DNA from: Microbotryomycetes sp. JL201
Taxonomy: Eukaryota > Basidiomycota > Microbotryomycetes
Length of the DNA: 64,000 nt
Reading direction: 5' to 3'
Assembly: GCA_033819885.1 (NCBI GenBank)
Contig: JAQYUZ010000017.1
Span: 62,001-126,000 of the forward strand
Below, one piece after another: positions 55,135 to 64,000 of the stretch; the stretch's first letter is position 1; each line of letters begins with the position of its first letter. Position numbers and translations under genes: made by a program. The notes beneath the pieces are model-generated. The model did not search any database. It was not told the DNA's origin and was given only the letters and a program-made list of their open reading frames with translations.

Positions 55135-58100
55135 ATGGTGCGCAGCTACTTGCGTCATGGCCCGACCGAGAGCTTTGGGCTCGTTGCAAGTGCGTCGTCA
55201 AACTCGGTGTTTGATGGACGCAAGGCGTACGTCCCTGCGCTCGAAGACGTGCTCGTATGGGATGTTAAAAAGGGCGAGCAGGTGTGTACAACGTCTCCGT
55301 CAGATCTGCGCTCTAGATGGCGCGGCACTGACCCTGCTCGGCTGCAGCACGCTATGTGGCACGAGACGGGCTTGCGCTCACTTGTGACTTGCATCAGTCG
55401 CTCGCCAACAGACTGGAACGCCTTCGCCGTCGGGTACCAAGACGGAAGCATTCGAGTCTGGTCGGCGCAGACACAAACCGTCACCGTCACGTTCAACGGC
55501 CACAAAAACGCCGTGTCGGCACTTGCCTGGGACGCAGACGGTACCAAGCTCGCCAGCGGTAGCAACGACACCGACATCATCATTTGGGACGTCATTGGAG
55601 AAGAGGGTTTGTTTCGCTTGCGAGGACACCGGAACCAGATCACCCAACTTCGATTCTTGAGCGCTCGCCCTGTTGAAACCGACGACGCCACCCGGACAGA
55701 CGGTCAAGCTTCGTCGTCCGCAAGCACTGTCGCCCAACCCGACGCCGCCACGAGCGCCAATGCCCCATCAACGCATCTGCTCAGCGCCTCCAAAGACACG
55801 TTCCTGAAACTGTTTGACCTTGCCACCCAGCATTGCATCGAAACCGTCGTCGGTCACCGCAGCGAAACTTGGTCATTTGCTTACGATAGCGACAGCAGCG
55901 TCATCATCTCTGGCGGAGGAGAAGGAGAAGTCAAGTGCTGGAAGATCAATCAAGATATCCTGCGCAAAGGCGTCGTCGCGGATGAAAGTGGCAAACTGAA
56001 ACGTGCCGTCATACCGGTGCCGGCATTATCCTTACCGACAACTTCGCACACGCACAACATTGGCCAGATTACATTCCATCCGACCATGCCCATACTGGCG
56101 ATTCACTCGAGCGAGCGCACAATCGACGTCTTTCGCGTTCGAACAGAGGAAGAGCTCAAAAAGAAGCTGGCACGCAGGCGCAAGCGCGAGAGGGAGAAGA
56201 ATGAGAAAAAGGGTAAAGGCAAACAGGACGAAGGTAGCGATGAGGAGCAAGAACCGACGTCGAACGGGGCGGGGCCAGAGTGGCGTGACCGACTGGCTGT
56301 CTGGTCCATCATCCGGCCGGCCGGCAAAATCCGAAGCTTTTCGTTCGCTCCAGAAACGGCAAAAGCGAGAGGAGACGTTCAAATTATGACGGCGCTTGCC
56401 AATAATGCGATCGAAGTGTTCAAGCTACCGCCGCCGCCGTCTTCAAAGGCACCGGCCATTGACCCGATCAAGCTGTTGACGCTTGATTTGCCCGGTCATC
56501 GAACAGACATTCGAACGCTGTCCGTATCGTCAGACGATGAGCTCATCGCAAGCGCCAGCCAAGGGTCCCTCAAGATTTGGAACCGCAAGACGACAAAGTG
56601 CATCAGGACTCTCGAATGCGGTTACGCCATTTGCAGCACATTTTTGCCCGGCGACAGACACGTAAGTTCTCTTCCGACGAATGAGCATGTCCCGATTGTC
56701 GTGCAACCCCCTTGACGCAATCCAATCGGGTCCGCGCAGATCGTGGTTGGTTGCAAATCTGGCGAGATCATGCTTTACGACTTGTCGTCGGCGTCGTTAC
56801 TGGAGACATTTGCCGCACACTCTGGACCGGTGTGGTCCATGCACGTCCGACCTGATGGGCGAGGTCTTGTCAGCGGATCGGGCGACAAGGACGTCAAGTT
56901 CTGGGATTTTGAGGTTCGTGAAATCCAAAGCGAAGTCGAGGGAGGTCCCATTGCGCGCGTCTTGACGATGGCCCACGTCAAGACGCTCAAAATGACCGAC
57001 GATGTTCTTGCGGTCAAATACAGTCCGGACGGCAGGTTACTAGCTGTGTCGTTGCTCGATTCGACGGTCAAGGTGTTCTTTGCAGATACACTCAAGTTTT
57101 CTCTTTCGCTGTACGGCCACAAGGTAAGACAATGCTGACGATAGTGGCACACGTTCCTGACATCTGCTTCTCGCCCGGCAGCTGCCTGTATTGTCGCTTG
57201 ATATATCCGACGACAACAAATTGATCATTACGTGCTCGGCCGATAAGAACATCAAGATTTGGGGACTCGACTTTGGCGACTGTCACCGGTCATTGTTTGC
57301 TCACGACGAGAGCGTCATGCAAGTCGCCTTTGAACGCGGCACGCATTACTTCTGGAGTGTTGGTAAGGACAAGATGGTGAAATACTGGGACGGAGACAAG
57401 GTCAGTGTCTACCACAGTCCGAGATACGATGTGGTTGCCTGACTCTTAAAGCGGTCGATCGGCCTGTCAAACAGTTTGAATGTATCCAAAAGCTGGCCGG
57501 ACACGCTGGTGAGGTTTGGGCTATGGCCGTCAGTCGACGTGGCAATTTTGTCGTTACTGGATCGCATGACAAGTCTATCAGGATTTGGGAGAAAACAGAG
57601 GAACCTGTGAGTCTCTTATGGCTTGTGTGACTTGGCCAGCAATCTAGCGACTGACTGCGCTTTGGGATGGATTTCAGCTGTTTCTTGAGGAAGAACGAGA
57701 ACGCGAGATGGAAGAATTATTCGACACTGACCCTTCGGGGCGTGATCGAGACGGCCTTAAAGTTGTGTCTGGCAAAGCTGAAGACGAATTGGCTGACGAT
57801 GCGGCCGACGTGCAAAAATCGACGACCGAAACGTTGATGGCCGGTGAGAGGATTATGGAAGCCCTCGAAATTTCGACTCAGGACAGGCAACAGACCTTGG
57901 CCTACCGGCAAGAAGTTGCTGGCTTGGATGACAAGCAAGCGAGCAAGGTACCTGCACCCACTCGCAATCCAATCTTTCAAATGTACAACAACTGTGGTCC
58001 AGAAGAATACGTGCTTAGAGTGGTCAGGTCGATCCCGGCGGCAAACTTGCAAGACGCGTTGCTTGTGTTGCCCTTCAGCAAGGTAGCTCAGTTGATCGAG

Positions 58101-58582
58101 CACCTTGACGTTTGGGCATCAAAGGTCAGTCCAAACGGTCCAATCTATAATTCGTCAAAGCTGACTCGTGGTCGATTTTGCTTAAATGCCAGTCATGGGA
58201 GATCACCACGACCTCTCGCGTCCTGTTCTTTTTGCTGCGGACGCACCATTCCCAAATCGTCGCGACCAGATCGTTGCGGCCAATCATGATTTCGCTCAGA
58301 CGACATTTGCGAGATGCATTGGACAGACAAAAGGTCAGTCTCGGATCAATCCTGGCTGTCTCTCGTTCGAAGGCTTTTAAGCTCAACATGTTCGTCTTAC
58401 AATCCTTCCTTTAGAACACGCTCGGTTACAATCTCGCCGCGCTGCGTTATGTTCAGCGTCAGCACGAAGCTGCTACAACCGCCGAGTTTTACGAAAAAGA
58501 CGTGATGGCGGATGAGACGAAAGTGAGGCAAAAGATTGAACAGTCGATGAAGAAGCGCAAGAGGGCGACTTTGAGATCTTGA
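55135..58582 (+). CDS. UTP12: SSU processome WD40 subunit Utp12 (Dip2/WDR3)
   Basis: Part of the UTP-B complex that builds on the 5' ETS of pre-rRNA in the nucleolus. Start [20 protein letters not shown] is the classic Utp12 opening, followed by [20 protein letters not shown]. Two beta-propellers of WD repeats follow, for example [72 protein letters not shown] and [19 protein letters not shown] basic insert ([20 protein letters not shown]) sits between repeats. The C-terminal Utp12 domain includes [20 protein letters not shown] and [20 protein letters not shown], and the end is [10 protein letters not shown]. Seven or so introns cluster in the 3' half; several donors are GTCAGT. The stop is 88 bases before the AVL9 start on the same strand. 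Confidence 0.94.
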
Positions 58583-58670
58583 CAACTTCAAATAGATTGT
58601 AACGCATGCTCGAGTTGGTTGTTGTTGGGTGTACAAACTCAGTCGTGGACCTGAACGCTTTGTCACCGCC

Positions 58671-61600
58671 ATGGCGGGCCCGCCATATGGAGCGGGCACG
58701 ACGACGGACATTGAAGGTAATCCATGGCAAGACGACGGGACAGGTGAGATCTATCCGATACGCCCACAGAGTCTACTGCCGTGCACGGCCTTTGAGCCGG
58801 AGCCAGTCTCGGCTCGTGTCGTACGGATCCTTGCGGCCCAACACAAACCGCTGACAGGCTTCATCGATCTACATGGCCGAGCAGAGAGCCCCCAAGATTC
58901 AGTCCGGCCCGAGGATAGAGCGACAGAAGGCGCGGCTGGTGGCCCCACCTCGAACGAACCGAACCTTGCCACAGTCACAACAGGCGAGGCAGCAACGCCT
59001 GTAGACGCATCTGTTAGTCAAGCTAGCGCGTCATCGAGTCGTCCACAGTCTTCGCCGTCTGGAACTCGGACGCCTGTGTCCGTCTCGGCCGTTGACAGCG
59101 CTAGTTCGCCTTCGTCATTTCCTCTGGAGCGCACACCCTCGTCACAAGAACCAGCCACATGCTTGGCCGTGTTGCTCGTCTCGTTCGACCATGCGCTCGG
59201 CCCCATCATCGAATTCAGTCATCCAAACAAGTTTCAGCTTGACCCAGAGTTGAACAAGACGTTGCCGTTCTTGGCCTTGCCAGATGGATGTCACGCAGTA
59301 AGTCGTTAGCACCTCTCAAACGAGGACGGCCAAGCGCGGTCTCCGTTTGCCTGGACGTATGCCTGATTGCTCTTGCGCCACTCAGCGAGAGGAAGATTAT
59401 TCATATTTTCACATGCACAATCCCACTGTCGCACCAGGAACATTATTCGGCATATCATGCAATCGACAAATACAAGCTGAGCAATTGCTCAACAAGGACA
59501 AGACAGTCACGCGCAGCACGGTGCAAAAGGCCATCGTCGTCTTGGCCTCCAAGGTGAGACGCGTTCGAGTTAGGGGCCTGTCGACGCCGGTTTCAGTCAC
59601 ACTGAATCCCTTCTTCCAGCCAATTTTTGGCGCCCTACGTGACAAACTCGGCGTCGTCACCCGTACGTTTTTCGCTCAGAGAGATTTCGCGGACAAGTCA
59701 ATCCTGGTAGATCTGTACACGAGCTTCAAAACGCCCAGGAGCGTGAGAGACTTGGAGCAGGACGAGAAGGAAGGCACAGAGATGTACATGGGTGAGTTGT
59801 TCGTAAACATTACCGGGATAGGTCGTCCTTGACCATCTTGCTGTCCGACTAGGCACATCGCTGCGGGAACTAGTCCACAAATTTCGACACAAGACGCTTA
59901 TGCTGCTCAAACTCTTGATGATGCAACGAAGGGCAAGTTATTCTGTGGCTCGAGCAGAAACTGCACGCTGACTCGAATGACTGCTCCCCTCCTAGGTTAT
60001 GTTTTACTCGTCTACCTCGACAGTCGAAGCACTTTGTACTCTGCAGTATTCGCTTGTCGCTCTCATTCCGGCGCTTATGCACAACTTGCAAGACGCAGCT
60101 ATTCCGAACCTAGATGCACGATCCAAAGCCGTCTCCGAACCGACATCTCTCAAAACGTCCGACAAAGCCAGTTTGATTCGATACCTTGGCCTGCCGCTCA
60201 ACGTTTTTGGGCAAGGCGCATTCTTCCAGCCTTATCTACCACTTCAGCAAATCGATTTTCTGCAATGCAGGAGCTATCTTGTCGGCACGACAAACAGCAT
60301 CTTTCAGCAGCAACGCGACTGCAGGATCGACGTCGTTGTCAGGGTGAGTTTGACTGGTTTCGAAGAATTGAAACTGTCCAAGTGCTCAATATGACTTGCA
60401 GATTGACAATGGTACGCTCGATATCCTAAATCCAAAACTGCAACCGTTGTTGGCATTGACGGCAGCGGACCGCAAATGGATGGACGAAATCATATCGACT
60501 GTTGACACCACGTGGTCCCCTGCTGATCCACAACGGCCGCAAACGACGTTTATTGGCAGTGAAGACTTTTTGAGGGCGAAATTTGAGGTCCGTCGCTAGC
60601 CGCTTGAAGACCCCTTTAGTATGTCAACTCATTCTCAATTGTACGGCAGGAGTACGTTTGCTCGGCTCTGGCGAGCATCAAATTCATCGATTACATCAAG
60701 ACTGCCGACAGAAGAGATGTGCTTTTGTCCCAAGAAGGTGAATTTCATACCTTTCTTCCGTGTGACCCACAACAATCAGTAGGCTCACAAGAGCGTGATC
60801 CAGATATCAACTCGTACAACATGTCATCTTGGAACGAATTGTTCATACGACAATTTCGCGCCACGCCGGCTTTTGAGCTGTGGAACAGAACTACGGACGC
60901 GGCCATCTTTGATCTCGTAGAACCTCGGTGAGTGACGACTGGCATTGTCATCAGGTCACATCGAGGACCGTCTCTGACTTGCGAGGCTCTCAGACATCCG
61001 ATGGAGGGACGAACCAATCCGATTGAAGACGTTGGTATCCGGCTAGCGCACGGCTTGCAAGACTTACACTTGCAGGAGAATCTTGCACCCACGCGGGAAG
61101 CAATTGCGCGAGGGCTATCGACTGGCTCCGAGCACTTGCTTGGAGCGTATTCGTTCCTTCGGAGTGATCTGAGCAAGCGGACGCAAGAGTTTCACGAGCG
61201 GCGGTCTTCGTACGCGAGCACGTCGTCTGCAACAGGTTCAGCGATCGAGACCACTGTCGCGCCTGTTCAAGCAAGTGTATGGGCTGGTGTCGACGTGGCC
61301 AAGTCTGGAGCGGCAAGCTTGGCGACGGGTTTGGGTTCGTTTTTGACATCGAGGTGGGCGCCGAAACGAACAGCGTCGGGATCTGCAGGAAGTGATTTCG
61401 ACAGGAAGCTGTCGCGAACGCCTTCGCCAGGTGGACCAACTGTCGCGTCGCAAATATCCACCGACTCGTCCTCAGTCTTTGACAATCAAAAGGAAGACCC
61501 GTCCTTGTATCTGAGGCCGCTCGTCACAGCGCCACTGTCGACCAAGAGCTCTCCATCGACGTCCCCGGCTACTACGCCTGGATTGTCTGCCGGCCCAAGC

Positions 61601-61936
61601 GCAGCTTCTACGTCGTCCGGCGGGACGGTTTCTGCAGCGGGCGGTGGCATTCTCGGTTCAATTAATTCGTTCCGTAAGAGCTGGATAGAAGGACCACAGC
61701 CTAGTGCTGGTTCGATCGCCAGCGGTCCGGCTTCGGTTGTGAACCAACAGAGACGGCCGTCTCAATTGAAGGAGCTCGAGTTGCTCGACCCAAACTCGAC
61801 GGCCATGTCGCGCGAGGTATCGAGTGAAGATCAAGCAGCCAGAGAGGCGAGACTCGCAAAGAGGAGGGAAAGAGAGTTGGCTGCCGCGGAAGCGAAACTG
61901 AACGGTCTGCCTACGCCGCCATCACCGCTGTCGTAG
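58671..61936 (+). CDS. AVL9: Late secretory pathway protein Avl9 (DENN-type)
   Basis: Avl9 acts in exocytic vesicle formation at the late Golgi; the family is a divergent DENN-domain group, so a Rab-GEF role is likely. Start MAGPPYGAGTTTDIEGNPWQ at 58671, then a Ser/Thr-rich leader. The family core starts at TCLAVLLVSFDHALGPIIEF, then FLALPDGCHA, the marker REEDYSYFHMHNP, LFGISCNRQIQAEQLL, QKAIVVLASKPIFGALRDKL, DLYTSFKTPR, MGTSLRELVHKFRHKTLMLL, GLPLNVFGQGAFFQPYLPLQ, TNSIFQQQRDCRIDVVV and SWNELFIRQFRATPAFELWN. The C-terminal ~330 residues are Ser/Thr/Pro-rich and end ERELAAAEAKLNGLPTPPSP. About eight introns, all in the conserved core. The start lies only 88 bases after UTP12, so the promoter is probably inside or overlapping the UTP12 3' end. 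Confidence 0.93.
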
Positions 61937-62101
61937 AAACAAGGTAGAGCAGATGCAGGTGCTTCCAGGTTTGCCATGCCGTTCCGAACCGATTGTATGT
62001 GTGTACCGTTCTCATTCATCTTGCAAATTCACGACGCACAAACCATGATTGGCTTCAATTCGTTTGACCGTGGCGGTCCAGTTTGCTGTTCTACCACTGC
62101 G

Positions 62102-63281
62102 ATGGACTTTTTCGTGACCGCTACGGGCGCTCATCCCGATTTCCAAGGTTCGATACTTGTTCTAGTGAGTGTTCGAGATCTGTGCAGAGCTTGAGCATGC
62201 TTGCTTCGCGGCCACTCCACAACGGACAAGCTGACGCGGCTCGTAACCGTGCATGCACACTCGACGCGTCACATCAACAGCCTCAACCTTCGCTTGGATC
62301 TGTTGCTCAGCTCGCAAGCGATCTAATCGTGCATGCATCCTCCTCCTCATCATCGTCGTCGTCGTCGCCCAACTGGCGAGTTGTAGGCTACTTGGGCTTG
62401 CAAGAGCGCGTTCCCGTCGTCAGCGGGCTCGATTACCTCGCAAGTGACACGGAACCAACTTTGTCTGGTGGAATAACGTTCGCAGTCCAAGGTGAATCGG
62501 TGAGGAATCTTGCAAGTCCTGAGCTCGGGCCTGATAGATCAGCACGCTTCGACAGTGTATCAAACTTTGGACAACAAGGTCACATTGGTCTTGCCTCGAT
62601 CACCTGTCGTGCGGGCAAGACGACAGCGGTATATCGATTCGCTTCAACGATGGATCCTCGAAAACAACTTTACAGACACCTTGATCGTTTCGAGCGTAGA
62701 CGCTGCAATGAGGATGGACGATTCCATCAGAGAGTACGCACATTTTTGTGTTTTTTTGTTTTGTGCACAAGGTTGCGGCCTCGTTCTGACAGCTACTCGC
62801 AAAAATCAGGCCTACACCGTTCCGTCACCTGATCGTTTCAAACAAGACACCCTTGCAAGCAAGACTGTCCAAGATCGGCCCATCTTACCTCAAGCATCCT
62901 CTCACCGAAAGTGGTCGACTTGCTCACCTGCCAACGTTCCCACACGGCGGTTTGACAAGAAAACTGTTTGAAAATCTGCTCGACAGTTCGGTCACGGTCG
63001 CTGATGCAGGACAACCGTCGTCGTCAATGAACAAACTGGACAACGTCTCTGGCCTGATTGTGTACACTTCAGAGGGAGACAATACGATATTGGCTAGTCA
63101 ACTCGCAGACGTCTTGATCAAAGTGCTCGGTTTGGATGGACCGCCGCCAGTGAAAGAGGATGAGAACGGAGTTCAGGTAGATGCTACGAAAATTGGACGA
63201 TGGACGAAACCGAAAAGCTGGTTGACAGGTTTGAGCGGTAAAACGCTCGATAGAAATCTCGCTGGCGAAATGTTTGGGTGA
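62102..63281 (+). CDS. ADD66: Proteasome assembly chaperone 2 (PAC2/ADD66)
   Basis: Works as a heterodimer with PAC1 to help build the 20S alpha ring. Start MDFFVTATGAHPDFQGSILV at 62102 was preferred over the in-frame ATG at 62045 because family members begin just before the FxGSTL block. A ~95-base intron (GTGAGT...CAACAG) joins LVL to PQPSLGSVAQLASDLIV. Then WRVVGYLGLQERVPVVSGLD, GGITFAVQ, and across an intron VYQTLDNKVTLVLPRSPVVR, RYIDSLQRWILENNFTDTLI, VSSVDAAMRMDDSI. The last exons give RLSKIGPSYLKHPLTESGRL, HGGLTRKLFENLLDS and LIVYTSEGDNTILASQLADV, and end LDRNLAGEMFG. A short run of Ser (HASSSSSSSSSSP) in the first domain is low complexity. Tandem after AVL9 by 165 bases. Confidence 0.88.
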
Positions 63282-63388
63282 TCATCATCAATTCAGAGAT
63301 GAAGCTTGAAATTGCGACAATAGATTAACAATGCATTTTTCTGCTGACAGCATAGATATTGAGAATGAGTATGAGCCGGTGGACCGCG

Positions 63389-64000
63389 CTACATGATGAC
63401 GCAATCGTTGTTCTTGTCTTGTTCGAGGTCACCAATAATCTCACGGGATGATTTGCCTGTACCTTGACCTTGCAGTTGCACGACCAGCACACCGGCATTG
63501 TGCGAGTCCCTACAGATGCATCCTCGTCCGATCAGCCCTTTCTTGTAGCTGAACTTGCAGGAAGCTTCATTAGGCCGATTGATGCTTACAAGTGCGCGGT
63601 CAAGTTTTCTCTCTCCATCAAATCAATGATGGCAGGCTTGATCTTGGCAACGTGTCGGTCAGAGTGAATGCCCTTGCCAACGATAATTCTCAATTCGGCC
63701 AAACCCCGACCTCTGACCTCTCGGATCGTCTTTTCTGTGCGTTCAATCGCCTCTTGGACGTACAAACCATGCAAATCAATGGTGCCGTATGGTTGAGCCC
63801 TGTTGTTGGCTGCAGGTAGACACGTAAAAGTACGTTCATTTCGAAGCATATTTTTCTGTCTGGATCGCACCATTATCGTCACTTTGACATACCTTGGAAG
63901 ATCCATTCTGCTGCTTGATCGTTGTACATCTCCTTTAGTCGCTGATGTTCTTTGCCTTGTACGCTGAGATCGTGTGCGCGACCGCCGTCGCCGGAGGCGT
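63389..64000 (-). CDS. Smr-domain protein with DUF1771-type lead-in (5' partial)
   Basis: The gene runs off the right edge, so the N-terminus is missing. At the edge: GDGGRAHDLSVQGKEHQRLK and EMYNDQAAEWIFQ, the helical DUF1771 extension that precedes many eukaryotic Smr domains. An intron (about 63815-63890, GTATGT donor) leads to NNRAQPYGTIDLHGLYVQEA, with the IDLHG motif, and to ELRIIVGKGIHSDRHVAKIK, the GKGxHS motif. A second intron (about 63520-63597) precedes NAGVLVVQLQGQGTG and the end DKNNDCVIM. Smr domains bind or cut nucleic acid; fungal homologs (for example YPL199C/Cue2-related) are tied to RNA quality control. Cue2-type UBA/CUE modules could lie outside the window. Confidence 0.88.

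Noticed and set aside
1-64000. CRISPR arrays, bacterial operons, riboswitches, prophage, biosynthetic cluster
   Set aside because: Introns and gene content are nuclear fungal; no spaced direct repeats, no TPP-type riboswitch gene, and no PKS/NRPS/terpene core enzyme near the SDR or epoxide hydrolase.

Overview
The window is nuclear DNA from a fungus, most likely a small-genome basidiomycete yeast or dimorph. Nearly every gene is broken by short introns, mostly about 40-90 bases. Genes sit 90-500 bases apart on both strands with no operon logic. The gene set (RPB5, CRIPT, PPM1, AVL9, CMC2, a Puf4-type Pumilio protein, SSU-processome subunits) is eukaryotic. The long basic, acidic and proline-rich tails and a secreted 'GGNHF' protein suit Basidiomycota. 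A Pucciniomycotina such as Mixia is my guess for lineage; nothing here proves it. All exon joins were read by eye from GT/AG (or GC/AG) sites and frame continuity, so a gene span here includes its introns.

Layout. 0.8-13.9 kb: pyridoxal kinase (-), RPB5 (+), oxysterol-binding protein (-), GH15 glucoamylase (-), DBP3 helicase (+), an unknown protein (-), epoxide hydrolase (-), CRIPT (-). 14-20.3 kb: F-box/LRR-like protein (+) overlapping an unknown protein (+), a probable Pol I factor Rrn11 (+), a secreted protein (+). 20.6-33 kb: membrane RING-H2 ligase (-), unknown protein (+), short-chain dehydrogenase (-), UTP23 (+), class II aldolase/adducin protein (-), Puf4-type protein (+). 33-36.7 kb: a gene-poor island with an intron-containing tRNA and a decayed retroelement ORF1-like remnant. 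36.7-40.3 kb: a roughly 1.19 kaa orphan protein. 41-44 kb: a Ser/Thr-rich, Cys-rich secreted protein (-) and a small signal-peptide/single-TM protein (+). 44.2-64 kb: NOP8 (+), microcephalin-like BRCT protein (+), ASNSD1-like protein (-), CMC2 (+), PPM1 (-), UTP12 (+), AVL9 (+), proteasome chaperone PAC2/ADD66 (+), and a Smr-domain protein (-) running off the right edge.

How the genes relate. Four genes act in nucleolar ribosome assembly (DBP3, UTP23, NOP8, UTP12), with RPB5 and a probable Rrn11 in rRNA transcription. A second set belongs to the secretory and membrane system (OSBP, AVL9, RING ligase, secreted proteins). They are scattered, so co-location is probably chance. I see no biosynthetic cluster, CRISPR array or intact transposon. 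The least explained parts are the orphan gene at 36.7-40.3 kb with its gene-poor flank, the Cys-rich surface protein, and a splice-site style rich in GTCAGT donors with three GC-AG introns.
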